The notes beneath the pieces are model-generated. The model had not been told where the DNA came from, ran no database searches, and saw only the letters and a list, made by a program, of their open reading frames with translations. A stretch of 46,304 nucleotides of DNA, taken from assembly GCF_001039355.2 (NCBI RefSeq), contig NW_019774291.1:14264-60567 (forward strand), written 5' to 3'. The position numbers and the translations under genes were made by a program. The DNA is from Lingula anatina (Eukaryota; Brachiopoda; Lingulata; Lingulida; Lingulidae). The first letter of the stretch is position 1. Every line of letters begins with the position of its first letter. Positions 11,247 to 25,800 of this stretch are shown here, piece by piece.

Positions 11247-14200
11247 CTGAAACATAACAAATAAATAAATAAATAAAAATTAAAATAAAAAAAATACATT
11301 CTTAAAGTTTTATTGTAATATATCTATCTGAAATGAAACGGTGCAGAAAACATTTTCTGTATATAAACAAACCACCGCATTTAAATTTTGATACTCCTTC
11401 CAAATATAATACGATACAACAAGATGAGCTTGTGAAGAAAAACAAGGCAGCAAAGCTGTCAAATGTACAGACAAAAAGCAGGAAATAACAAAATAGGCTA
11501 CTGTCAATTCTGATGCAAAAGTACATTATGTTAAACTGCGAATTCAACATCAAATTTTAATTATGCTCAACAGGTAATACCAATGTAAGTAAAATGTGAA
11601 ACAAGCATAAGGCTTCAGGCCCATGGGAGTTCAAGTTCACACTTTGAAAATGTAAAACTTCCAGAAAAAGAAGTCAATTAGACTGCTTTTCCAACTCAGG
11701 CTGCATTTAAGTCCTGTATTTCTTTTTTTAAAGTTTGGCAATCATAAGTAACATGGTTTTCCCATAATGGTCATCATGGCAGCAGCACCCAAAATTGTGT
11801 TTTCTTCTATTCTGATGCAGTATTACATAATGGTTAACAGCATAATGACAATCAATTTTTAATAACAAAATATATGTGTCATGGATTTTCAGAAAATGTG
11901 ACTAGCCTGGGTCTTCAAGCCTGTGGAACTTCAAAGTCACACCTTGAAAATGCCAATATGTGAAAAATTAAATTTTCACAAAAAAACTGTTTATCTGGCA
12001 GATTGCATTGCCTACTGAAGCTGTATTTTAGTCCCATGTTTCTTTCCTGTAAGTTTGAGAACAGTAAGTGACATGGTTTTTCTTAAAAGATAATCATGGG
12101 AGCAGTGCCCAAAATAGGTTTTTTCAAATTTTGATGCAATATTACATAATGTTTAACAGCATAATGACCATCAATTTTTAATAATAAAATATTAGTATCA
12201 TGGATATTCAGAAAATGTGACTAGCAAAGGTCTTCAGGCCCATGGAACTTCAAAGTCACAACTTGAAAATGCCAAAATGTAAACAAGACAGCACTGTTCT
12301 GAAATGTTTTTTTTTTTCCATTTTTAACAATTTTTAACATAAAACAAAATTAACAGTTTACTGCCATTTTTATATGATCAACTAAGAAAATTGATGAGAT
12401 GGGAAAAATATCAATAGAGCAGTGTTAAATGTCCAATTTCTTCCATTCTGAGATTCTGAACATAGTGAATGATTGAATCTGACAAACTGCAATGATATGA
12501 GTTTATTTCCATTTTTGAAACTTTATTACACAATACACGATAACAAGTTTACCATCATTTTTACAAAATCAACTAACAATGTTGTAAAGATGCAGGAAAT
12601 GTCAAACAAACACTTTTACGTATCTTATTAGTTTAATAATGAGACTGTTAACATGCCTAAGAATTGAATCTGAGGAAATGTGAAAAAACAGCATAACTTC
12701 TAAAATAATGGCCCGATTATGCTGATTTTCGAACTTGACCTGCGTTTTAGTAAGATTGACCACTCCTGTGAGTTTAATTACAATTGGCCTATCTGTTTTT
12801 CTTATATTGTGTTTACAGTGTTGCATATATGCTGAAAAATGAAAAAACAGCATAACTACTAAAATAGTGGCCCGATCATGCCGATTTTCGAACTTGATCT
12901 GCGTTTTAGTAAGACTGATTACTCCTGTGAGTTTCATGACAACAGGCCTATCGGTTTTCCTTGAAATGTGTTAACAGTGTTGCATATATGCTAAAAAGTG
13001 AAAAAACAGCATAAATTCTACAATAATGGCCCGATCATGCTGATTTTCGAACTTGACCTGCGTTTTATGAATATTAGTCAGCGCTGTAAATATAAAGCCA
13101 AAAAGTAAAACTGTCTTCCACTTATGGTGTTAACGCTGAAAGTGCACGGCGACGGCGACATGATCGGCGACGGCGACGGCGACGACAGACGCAGGTGATG
13201 GCAATATGTACAGACACATCTGTGTCTGTACATAAAAAAAAGGACTTCTAAACAAATGTTCATATTAACATTCTACTGTCATTTTGATTAGTATCATTTG
13301 ACTAGTATTAGTACAGTAAGAGATGTGTGCACATACAGACAAGTCTGTCTGAACTTAAGAAGGTGGATGGGTGACAAAAAAGAAAACATTTTTTTGTCAT
13401 TTTGTACCCTATACTGATCATAAAAGTAAATTGCAGTGACCACACACATACCTCCCCCAGGTGAGAGTCTGCACACTGCCCCTTGGTCTCTGGGTTGGCA
13501 ATGGCCACTTTGACCCCAGGAAGAAGCTGAAAGAGAAAATTGGAGATTTGTCAATGAATATTTATCAAATTTGGGCACTTCTGATAAACAATGAAACATC
13601 TTTGTTAAGGACATTTTACAGCTGAAAACTTGGATACGGGCAATGGTCCAAAGTTCTTGGAAAAGGCTCCAACAATTTTGAGTCTTGAGCATCAGTTTTA
13701 GTACTTAAAAAATATATAATTCCTATTTTTTTTAAAGTTATCATTTTGCTTTGTCTAATGGAAGAAGACTAAAACCTTACCTTGCCTGACTCCATTAAAC
13801 AAAGACTGTGAGGACTTCCCTTTTCCACCAGTGAAACTCTATCATTGCGCAATGCTTTGAGATCACAATAGACTGTGGTGGTGTCTGGACTAGACGCACC
13901 CTGCAACAATAAAAATATAGTTTGGTTAAATCAACATAATATGGCAGTAAAATGTTACAATAAGAGTGTCATTTCTGTGAAAGAGAACTTTTGTGGTTTC
14001 AATTTTTAAAGGATGCACTTGTTCCCACCTTGGCACTGATTATACTGCCAGAGAAAGAAGCCGTATATAGTGTTAGCTTGGCAACATTGCACAAATATCT
14101 TTATCCTTGTCCTATTTTGTGAAAATAAAACATATGTTTTTTTTTAAATCTTAATCAGAATTGTCCCCCCCCCCTCTACCCCCACTCCCATCTTCCTTGT

Positions 14201-17200
14201 TATTTTCTTTTTTTTTCCTCTCTTTTGTCTCCATAAGGGTTCTCATAAAATTCTAAATAATTTTTTGATTTTCAAGAAAGGAGAACTATAGGCACCTGCA
14301 AACACATGGCCACATTAACTCTGCAGCCAAAACTGGTGCTGACTGCCCTGGGTGCCAATCCCAGGCTGGAAAAGATCTTAGTAAACTGACTGGTCAGCTG
14401 GATTCTTGGTCTCTCCTCAGCCACCACCACCAGGGTACGGACACAAGAAAGATTCACGCCTTTTGTCTGGAAACGGGAATAATTTTTCTGTTTAAATGAG
14501 GATAAACACAATGTGTCATGTCAATGTTAGTCAGGGGTCGATAAATGAAATAATGAAAAGTTTCAGTTTTGGGTAACCATTTTATAAATTCAATAAGATA
14601 ACTGATCAGGAGGTCCTGCAAAATAATCTAAACCAGAAAGCTTTTTTGGGAAGACAGATTTCAATGTTATTATAAATAAAGCTTTCTTTTCATGAAAATT
14701 ATTAAAGCCTTTATAACAGTAGGGATTTTCAAAATCCAAGACACAAGGCCTCCAATAGAGACTTCAGGCTAAATTTCACTGTAAAGATAAACATACTTTG
14801 AGCATTGCTGTGGAAGTTCCTAGCCCTTTACAGCACAGTTCCATGACTCCATATGAGCAAAATGTGTCTCGAACTGAAAGAAAATGAGAGAAACTGAAAT
14901 ATATCAAATGTCAAATAGTCTAATAATTGCAACATAAAAACTGATACAACACTAGACAGATTCTGAAAAAAATACTCTTTCCCATTCATCATGCTTACCT
15001 TTGCACTGGCTTACAACAGTGAGCCATATTGCTGGGTTAATCTCCACCTCTGAGGGAGGAATCAATATTGAGTGGTGGCCAGAGTATACACTGAAAAACA
15101 TACAACACACATTTAACTTATTTCATAGTTTCGTGGTTGCAATTGAATAAAATAAAATGACACATTGGGGATAAATTTAAATGTAACGTAATTACATGAA
15201 TCCCTTTTTCATATTCATTGAAATCAAAAAATCAAACTCCCATACCTTGAAAGGCACCAAAGCACAAAGCCAAGTCCTGAGTATGGGTCCAGAGATAAAG
15301 ACACATCCCTGGATGGATATAACTCACACTGAAGTTTGATTGACCTGCATAAAGCTGTGGTAGCAGCATGGGACATCTGAAACAGAAAGGAAATGTTCGT
15401 GATATATGAAATTTGATATATATAATATAAGAACTTTGATGTGTTTTTTTCCTTCAGCATTTGAAACAGCAATAATGTTAAGAGTAAATTAAAATACTTT
15501 TCAGAATTCAGAAACTCAATTTTATATTTTTTAAACTCATCAATAGCACATACAAATTGTCTAGATACCACATAACTTCAAACATGGCAGCCAAAATATA
15601 AATATTAACCAAGTCCACTGACTAAACAAGTAATAAATTCCACATATTTATTCACCTTAATCCCAGCTAGCATGCCTGTGGTGGACACACTGAAGTCTAA
15701 GTAACAAATCATCTCAGAAGTGGGAGCCCTGTATAAATTAGCCAGCTTTTTCTTGGGGAGATCATCAGTGTCTAAGAGGGTAGGCCACGCCTTGATGTCT
15801 GTGACAGCTGCAGCCTCCTGGAAGTAGAGAACATAGAGGTCAGTCATATCTCTATGCACAGGTATTATAAAATGTTTTTACCATTTTTTTTTTTTTACTT
15901 GAACCCAAAACCCCTGGGAAAGATAAGTTAATATGCAATACAGACTTTTGTTCACCTGTCATATTTAAACAAAAACTACAAATGGCATATCTGTAAATAG
16001 CTGAGCAATATCTGAATTCATATCTTTTATGTCAACATGTTATTTTCAATTCACTATTCAAGGAAAGTTACATCCCCAAAACTAATCCATATTTGGTTAA
16101 GTTTAACCATCAAAAGCTTGTAACTTTGTAAGCCTAACCTACACCTGAAATCCTTTACCAGCACCTGTCACAATACCTTACCTTTGATTTTAACAGTTTA
16201 ATGACATTGGCAGTGGACAGTACAGCTACAGCCTTGCTGACCTCTACTATCATGCGGACAGTGGGCAGTGTGGTGGCCAGATTCTGAGGATGAGGGGGGC
16301 GCACTGTCACTGGTACCATGCCTGGGGAGGGAGGAAAAAATTCATTTTCTTAGATATCAATTTCATGACTATGAACACAACTTATAAAATGGCTTTCTTA
16401 GATATCATTTTCATGACTATAAATATAACTGGTAAAATGGCTCCCAACACGATAGATTATTGATTGTGATATAACATAAAATTGTCTACAACAAACCACT
16501 AAATGTCTCTGAATAGCAGGTAAAAGAGATATCACATTTTCACCTTTCCCTTAATTCTTCATACATATTACTTATGACATAATAAAAAAGCTTGAGTGTA
16601 AAGAATAGTTTCNNNNNNNNNNNNNNNNNNNNNNNNNNNNNNNNNNNNNNNNNNNNNNNNNNNNNNNNNNNNNNNNNNNACAAGTTTACCATCATTTTTA
16701 CATAATCAACTAACAATGTTGTAAAGATGCAGGAAATGTCAAACAAACACTTTTACGTATCTTATTAGTTCAATAATGAGACTGTTAACATGCCTAAGAG
16801 TTGAATCTGAGGAAATGTGAAAAAACAGCATAACTTCTAAAATAATGCCCCGATTATGCTGATTTTCGAACTCAACCTGCGTTTTAGCAGGATTGATCAC
16901 TCCTATGAGTTTCATGACAATCAGCCAATCTGTTTTTCTTATATTGTGTTTACAGTGTTTCATATATGCTGAAAAGTGAAAAAACAGCATAACTTCTACA
17001 ATAATGGCCTGATCATGCTGATTTTCAAACTTGACCTGCGTTTTATGAATATTTATCAGCTCTGTAAATATTAAGCCAAAAACTAAAACTGCCTTCCACT
17101 TATCGTGTTTACAATGAAAGTGCACGGCGACGGCATCGGCATCGGCATCGGCATCGGCATCGGCGACGACGGCGACGACAGACGCAGGTGATGGCAATAT

Positions 17201-20200
17201 GTACAGACACATCTGTGTCTGTACATAAAAATGGCTTTCTTAGATATCATATTTGTGACTATGAATATAACTAGTAAAATGACTCCCAACATGATAGATT
17301 ATTGATTGTGATATAACATAAAATTGTCTACAACTAACCACTCAATGTCTTTGAATAGCAGGTAAAAGAGTTATCACATTTTCACCTTTCCCTCAATTCT
17401 TCATACATATTACTTATGACATAATAAAGAAGATTTATTGTACAGAATAGTTCCAACCTCGAAAGAACAAAGAGATGGGGATTGTCAATTTTAAATAGCA
17501 CTTTTTCTTTTCATGCTTACCAACATACAGACATCCATAGAAGGCAGCAATCAAGTCAACACCTGGAATATTTCAAATAATATAGTTATTTCCAACAAGC
17601 AATATACTTTGTATTTTCTGCACACTACTGATTTTCAAATTTAAAAACATATTTTTCAACAAAATATACCTTATGATTCAGGAAAAGTTAAAATCTTTAC
17701 TATGTTAAAGCATGATGCTCATTAGGTTCCTTTGGATTGAATTGTCACAAATCAATTGTTTTAGGGTGCATTCCCAGAGATTTAGATTGATCCAGAGATT
17801 TAGATTTAGATCGACCTTACTCCCTGGGGGTTCACGCTAAATTGCAGTCAGCCGAGCACGCACCACAGTTAATTACCCCCTTACAGCTTTTAGTAGGCAG
17901 GACAGATGCTTAAGCCGGCTAAGCTGACAGTAATCTAGTGAGACTCCCCACAGGGGTAGATCGATCTAAAATCTATGGGAATGGGGTCTTAGATAGGACA
18001 ACCTTGATGATTGATAATAAATTATTGAAAAATCCAGAAAAATTAAAAATTTGCTTTACACAGGTTAAATGCTTATTGTGTGCCTTCCACATCATCTATT
18101 TACCTGGTGAGAACACCAAGGCCACATGGTCTCCTGTATTGAGTTTTCCTCTCTCCACAAGTAGACAGCCGATCTTCTCAGCTTTCTTGTGCAGCTGCAT
18201 GCATGTAGTGGTCAAATGAGGCTGACCCTGGTAAAATGGAATTATTTTCATAATTTTTGACTTAATTTAATAGATTCTTTTATTAAATTTTGGATAAAAA
18301 GTGCCATAAGAACCTATTAAAAAAGACTTATATTCTGATGATGCCAAATACAGACAGTTGTAAGAACTGAAATTATTTCATTCTCATCTTAACAAAAAAG
18401 TTTTTTTTACATGTGTCAATGGAGTGCATATATCCAAAAACCAATTTTCACCATAAAGTATAGACATGTTAATATTTGTTCAGTTTTCTTTCTGTCAGTA
18501 TCTCGGCAACATGTGTGATCCTCACCTTTGCATTCATCACTGTGAACAGTTGGTGGTTAGGGGTGGCCTCTGCCCGCCAGCGTAATATTTCAGCCAGGAA
18601 CTGATACTGAAATCAAGAACATTTTTGTTTAAAATTGGAATCTCCATTTAAGAGGCCACTTAAAAAAATTATTTAAAATATTAAATATTTAATGTAGAAT
18701 AAATACCAAAATCAATGCAATGTTAAATATTTATAAGTCTTGATACATTTCATAGCTTTCTTTTTTTTTGTATTGTACTATGACAATGCCGATTCTATAT
18801 TTCATCTAAGAATTGTAACTGTGAACACTACCATTCTCAACAATGAAAGTACTAAAACAAGTTTTAATTTCTGATGAATAAATTCCTGTCATTCATTCAA
18901 TTTCAAAATCTAATACATTGTATGATATTTCTACCTTTTTTGCTGAGTCGCTGTCATCATCTAAGTAGCCAATATCTCTTCCCTGAGCCCAAGCCAGCCT
19001 GGCCCCCTGGACTATATTACCTACATACATAGCAGATGCACCTACATCTGGAACAGAAGAAAATGGCGTACCCATAACTTGACATATACACAACTGTTTA
19101 ATAAAATGTAATCAGGGCTGCATTAAAATGTGCTGAAACAATGATTAGGCAAGAGTCAAGTTGTTGGAAATTCAAAATCTTACTTTTCTATTTATATATG
19201 ACAATGTGATGAACTACGACAACTTTCCTCCACAAATTTTAAATGCCTCTCTTTCTTATTCTAAAAAAAAAAGGTCACATAAATAGTGCCCTGTGTTCTA
19301 CTGACCCCCAGTGTGATGTTCTCTTGGTTTTGGCAGGTTGGTAACACAGGTATGTGGACACATCAGTACATTGGCTGGGTGGAGAGATCCCTCCAGGAAA
19401 CGCTTCTTTGTCTCATGTATGTGAATACCTCCCAGAGGAGTCTGGAAATATACAAGACATCAAATATATGTCCCATAATGTTATTTTCATATTCTGGCTA
19501 TTTGTTCTTAATGGTATAGAATTATAAAAAAGATGATAATTTTTACAAGCAGAATTTGGGAAGTTAATTCTACAAATAGGCACTTTTTATGAGATCTGTG
19601 AGGGTTTTTTTTCATGCCTGCTCAGAAGCTTGATCTTATCTTGAAGGAGACACAAACAGTGTTGCTTACTGCAATCTTCAGTGAGATTTAATTCCCATTT
19701 TGTATGAGTCACAGCACTACCTTTAAATGCTCAGAATTATCAGATCTGGTTATGTAATGTGAGAGAGACAGGTGTCACCTACCCTGGGTAGATAGTTAGG
19801 TGGGACCAGGGCCAGACAGTAGACCCCAGCCTGGTGTATACTGTCCACAGCTTGTAGCACACGGCTCATCCACTGGAAACTCTGCAAATGACCAAGAGAA
19901 AACACCAGACATCAATAAAATGGAAATCTAAATTACCAGGCTCAAAACTGGAGTAATTATAAAACCATACTCATTTTTAAGGCATGAATAGAACTTAAAA
20001 GACCCAAATATTAAATTCAAACATTTTTATTTCCAACACAGATAGCAGAATCACAACATTTAGACACCATAAATGGTCTTTGTTCAAGAGAACTTCCAGG
20101 ATACAATAATGTACAGGTGGGGAAATTGTATCCTTGAGTTATGAAAATTTGTGAACAAAACACCAACTGTTACCTCTTCTTCCGAGCAGTCTGGCCTCTG

Positions 20201-22849
20201 TTCTGCTATCACCACAATGCGCTCGTCTTTTAGCACCGTCATTGAAAACACTGCAATCCTGGAACAGAGATGACGTGTGTGTAAAGTACAAGTTTCAGCT
20301 TGGCCCTAATGGTAGAAACTTTGTTTAAAAGTAAAACGTGTCATCAAGGCGAGTCATCAAAATCATATTATTCCTCATTTATAAAATGGGGAAACACAAA
20401 GCTGACAGAAAAATAACTCTTAGGAATCTAACATACATAAAAGTGCTCACATATCTGGTATATGTATGTTTGATATACTCATCAGTATTCATATATCTGT
20501 ATATTTAGCCTATGGGAACATTCCTACCTCCCCCTGTAAATGAACTTCATAGGTTCCACTGCTAGAACTGTTGCAATGATGTCATCTGTGTTGTGTCGTC
20601 TGCCAGTAACTGTCATTAGCCCCTCTCTGCTACCACACACAAATATCAATCCACCCTGGAAACAGCAGTTATAATGCTCTCTCTTCAACCATCAACTTAT
20701 TCATATTTTCACTCATATGATTTTTACATCCAGCAACAAATACATTTGAAACATTTTTCAAAATTCAGATTAGGAACTATAAAGTAAGGTATTAATTCCT
20801 TACCACTGGCACATGCCAGTATTAGCAGCAGTACAATAAGACCTGTAGTTTTTTCATACATTCTGTAGTTTACAAACTATGGAGACTTGTACTTACAGGA
20901 CCCAGAAACCCAAGTAGCCCAGTTTTAACAAACATGTGGTTCTCTCTTACTGGTCTGCCATCTACAGTGAGGGGTTGAACCTGGAAAAAAATATCAATTT
21001 TTTTTAAAAAAATATTCTACATCATTGAAAAATTAAAAACATTTTCTTTTGACACATATGAAGGCCATGACAATGACAGCTCATCATTGTCTCAATAATA
21101 GTACCCTTCATACAAAAATCAAGTTTCTTAGGTATAAAACAAATAGGCATATAAAGTGATAATGAAGTTAGCTGACTATTAACTGCAATAAGGATCTAGT
21201 CAGATAATATAATAACTATAATGTATATCACACCTTGAAGTAAGTACTTGTAATGCCTTGCAGTCCCCAGTACCCGGAGCCCGAGTATGCTGCACTGACA
21301 CACAGCTCCCCAACCTCATCTGTTTTGCATAGGTATGGGGGTCCATCAATGCGCACCACAACCATTGTAGCTGGCAAAATGAAAGTGAAACCATCAATGT
21401 TTGGGAGGAGAATGCTACAGAATTTAAAAATCCTAGGCAGGGTCATTTATAGATGCTACAATGGCTAATGTTTGCTGGATTCACATAAATAGAAAAACAA
21501 TATTTTAAAAGGTTTATTCCAAATTTTGTTATTGTATCTAGCAATACAGTTCCAAATATTATTATAGTATTGTTTCTTACAAACATATTTTGCCCCAGTA
21601 TCTAACAATACAAATCCCCAATTTTGTTAGAGTATCTAACAATACAAATCCCCAATTTTGTTAGAGTATCTAACAATACATACCACCTGGCATAACCTGA
21701 CCACAGTCCTGTAAAGTGAGAGAGGTCAAGCTGTTCTCAGAGTCCACCCTCACAACACCATAACTTAACCCCTGCATGGACAACACTCCTCGTCCTGTGG
21801 CACTGGCACTGGTACGACCAGGTCTGAAACAGAAACAGGAAGTTTATTTCCATCAAAATATAGAGGACAAAAACCATCAAGGAACTTCATCATCCATATT
21901 ATATAGACTAAGTTGCAAAATCAATTTCTTAAAACAGGTAAACTCAAGGTAAATTTCATGTCAATAATTCTCAAGTAGAGGCTACAATAAAATCATTCTC
22001 TGACTAAGGTGTCTTGGTAAACACTGATATAATAAGAGCTTATAGCTCCAAATTAAGCTGTGGTTTAAAGGGACTAGTATTGTAACTTCGGTTGAGATAA
22101 ACTTTTAACTACAATGTCCACATATGTTAGAGAAAAAAATTGGGACATTTTTAAGCAAAATATGACAATCAATCCACTAAAAGCCTTTATTACATTTCTA
22201 AATTGATATGTAAAATACCTTCTAACAGAGACTGTCAGTGTTTCTGAAGAACTTGCACATGGGCATATTGCCTCTGGGCGGAGACCTTTGTTTTGGAAGA
22301 CATTCAAGAAAGAATCACAGGATGTCAGCGACCCTAAAAAGATAACAGAAGGATAAGTAATTTAATTAAGTTCTTGTCCATGAGTCAAGAGTACCTTTAA
22401 ATATTATTTCCTCATAGTTTCTGTTTTAAAATGGCCTTTTGAAAACCCTTATTTCAACAAATTATAATATAGGGGTTGAATGGAAAGCATTTCCTTCCGT
22501 TTATTTGTCTCCTGCAGCATACGACATCAAAAACAAATGGTTTCATATCAAAAAGGTTTGCTTGGCAGCAGTTTTGTCTCCAAACTTCTTCCTGTTGATC
22601 AAAGTTAGGTCACAGATCACGGCTATGTTACGTGCGTCTGCTAGAACTACTGATTACAGGGACATTTGACAGATTAGGCAGGGGCCACATCAAAGAAAGA
22701 AACAAACAAAAATGCTAAATCTCTCTTTTCTTCTTAAACAATATTTTAGGGCCCTTTAAGACTGCAATCTTATACTGTACTCTTATATTTAAAAAAACTT
22801 GTTTTCAACCAATAATAAAACACTTAAATAAATAAATAAATAAATATTA

Positions 22850-22896
<47 letters not shown>

Positions 22897-25800
22897 ATAG
22901 TATATGACATATCTTGATATCTTGAAAGCCACACAGATATGTTTTGTCATGAACCTAAACAGACATGATGGCGATGATATTATGACAACTGGTTGTCAGG
23001 CCAGTAATAAAGACACATCAAGATGCTACTCTATAACATGCTTTGGACTGGTTCCATCACGTCAGGCTTGGCACACTTTGCTCACTTCAGAGATGGTGTA
23101 TTGCATAAAATATTAGCCATATCATTACTTGTTGAAGTTTGTAAATATCTATCCCACATAAGATCCAAAGGTGTTTTTAAAAAGTTGCAAACAGATCGAG
23201 ATAGTTAATAAAGGCCATATCATATCATACCAGCTTGTCTTAATAAATACTTATCTAATGCACACTGTTGCCAAAGTTCTTCATCAAATTGGCTGGTTTA
23301 TACATGGCAGTCACATTCAAATCGTAAAATATTCATGCATTTGAAACTAATTCTACCATGCATCAACGTGCTAGTCAAGTCTCACACAATTCAACTGTTA
23401 ACACTCCTTAATAGCAAGAACACAAATTAAGACATATATTAAAGGTATTCAGGTAAATGCTTTGATGTTCTGTATCAGAACTACAGAATTCAGATTCAAT
23501 CCATACAACAATATATGCTTTATAGCCTCATACAAAGAATCCAGCCTCATTCAGTAGATATCAATCTAGATGACAATAGATGCAGTTTATCTCACACCTT
23601 GAGGTGTACACGGCTCATCCGAGTACAAACTCATAATGTATTCTACATCACTCAGAAACTGACTTGCACCTACAGATACAAAAAAACAATGACAGGGTCC
23701 ACGGTATTAGTGACAAAGATTGAACTACAACACAGAAATGAGCCATTTAACAGAACATTAATGAAAAGGTACAAAGTATCCTAACTAAAAGCTTGGCCAT
23801 AAACACTAAATACATTATTTCTTCCCCAATTTACAGCTGCCACAGAGAATTTTTTTGTTTGTAAACAGGAAACTTCCCTGGAAAAGTGCCAGAAATTCGC
23901 TACCTGGTTGGTGTTCATTTCTAACCTAGCTAAAACCACAGGAAGGGGTATACACCACTTAAGTTCTTAGAAGCCATTAATGTTAACAGGTGCCCTAGGG
24001 TATGTGTCTACTTACATGGGTTAGCACCATCAGCCACCAACAGCATACGTAACGAGGACAGGTTGACATCTTTATGGTCCTTCTGAGCTAGCAGGCCCCA
24101 ATGCATGTCCCGGGACTTCACCACTGCTATTGTTGCTATAATAATAAATATAAAAACATGGCAGGGATTTCTGCTAACTTTTGAAGTACAGTATAAATTC
24201 TGGACACACAGGTTTGATGGTGGCTTTCCAAATGTGTTCAAAAACTGCATCTTTAAAAGTAAGCATTAATTTTGGAACACTCATAAAAATGTTTCCAAAA
24301 ATTATATTCTGTAGTGCAGCTATTGCACACAACAAAAACTTTTGTCTACCAATGGGAGCTTTTAGTAAACAGGTTTTTGAACAATCCTCATTTTCTCATG
24401 CAACACTGACCTTTAAATCTTGTGACCATCTTCATCCAGGAAGCAGGGTCAACTTTCATCAGAGAATATGGGACAAAGATTACATGCATGCCATTGAAGA
24501 CACTCTGAAACAGAACACAGAACATGAAGTAATCCTATTTTAAAAGATGGACTTGGAAAAATATTTTTGCTTAAGAAAAGAAATTGTGCTGATACATATC
24601 AAGCATGTTGATATTATGAAAGAATATTGATATACTTACTGTTAAAATACCATGCCATAGTCCTACGTCTTTCTTGAAGTCTAATACACATACCATAACC
24701 TCCCCTGAAACAATAAAAACAAGTTTATGGTTCTATTTTTTCTTTCTTTTTGAATTCATTTTGAGATGCACTGTGAATGTAATTCATGTAAAGTTGGTAT
24801 AGGCACAGTATTAGTTCTGAGAGAGTCAAGGGGGTAAATGTGACCATACATTACAACAGCTCTTTTTCTTTTTGTAGGTTTCACCTGTATTGAGGCCAAG
24901 TTATAACATCTGACCTGTCATATATTCAAGATGACTGTGGGTCTTTCTGACAAATACAACCAATTAAATTACAAAAAAGAAAAAAAGAAAGAAAGAAAGA
25001 AAGTGGACAACCATGACCACACAGTCACTCGTTTTATTCTGAGATCATTTCCACACCTAAGACTATTATCAACAATGACTGCAGTGTCACTAAACAAAGA
25101 TTGTTGCAGAAAACATTATGAATCAATGTTTAATTTCCCAGAGGAGAGGTATTATTTGCTGGTCTGGAACAATACTGATTATGGTCAGGAAACAATTCAT
25201 AGACTATTATTTATTCTCTTATTCACTTAGAGACTCATATTTAGGTGATTTCTGGTGGAATTAAGTCAATACAAAAAAGAGAAGTCTTTTGTTCATTACA
25301 CCTTTCCTGTTTGCTACTTACCTTCTGTATAATTACAAGCTACAGTGAGGGTTCTACAGTGACATAACATATTGTTCCTAGTGACAGTAACCCCCATCAC
25401 ACTGCCATCTTTACCACCATGAGTATACTGGAAAAACAACAGAAAAATCCAATAGACTGCCATTATATGCAATATTTTTTGTTCATATTCTATTTCAAAA
25501 AGCTTTCACAACTGTTTACCAAGAACAAAACTTTTTTCTCTTTTTTTTTTATTTGTTCAAATTTTGCAAACAAAAGTTCTTTTTCTAGAACCATTTCATT
25601 ATATAATGTCATTCATACTGCTGGAATCAACTGACATATAAGAAGAGACTGTATGTAAAGCATACCTCTATATATGCTGGGGCTTCATCAGACAGCCGGG
25701 GAGGAGGGAGCCAGTCTTTAGGAGGTCGACTTAGGTGCTCTGTTACAAACCAGTGAAGTTTAGGCCAGCCTAAAACATTTTAACAAGTGTGAAATACTTC

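Noticed and set aside
13294-13692. 132-codon minus-strand frame as a separate gene
   Set aside because: It crosses DIP2 exon 38 in the wrong frame; the conserved peptide (IANPETKGQ) is in another frame.
16739-17292. Minus-strand frames containing DADADADA or PMPMPMP as repeat proteins
   Set aside because: They are translations of the GGCATC microsatellite in the Helitron-like element.
24931-25230. Lysine-rich plus-strand 99-codon frame
   Set aside because: Lies antisense in DIP2 intron 15; the KKEKKKERKK part comes from an A/G-rich simple repeat.
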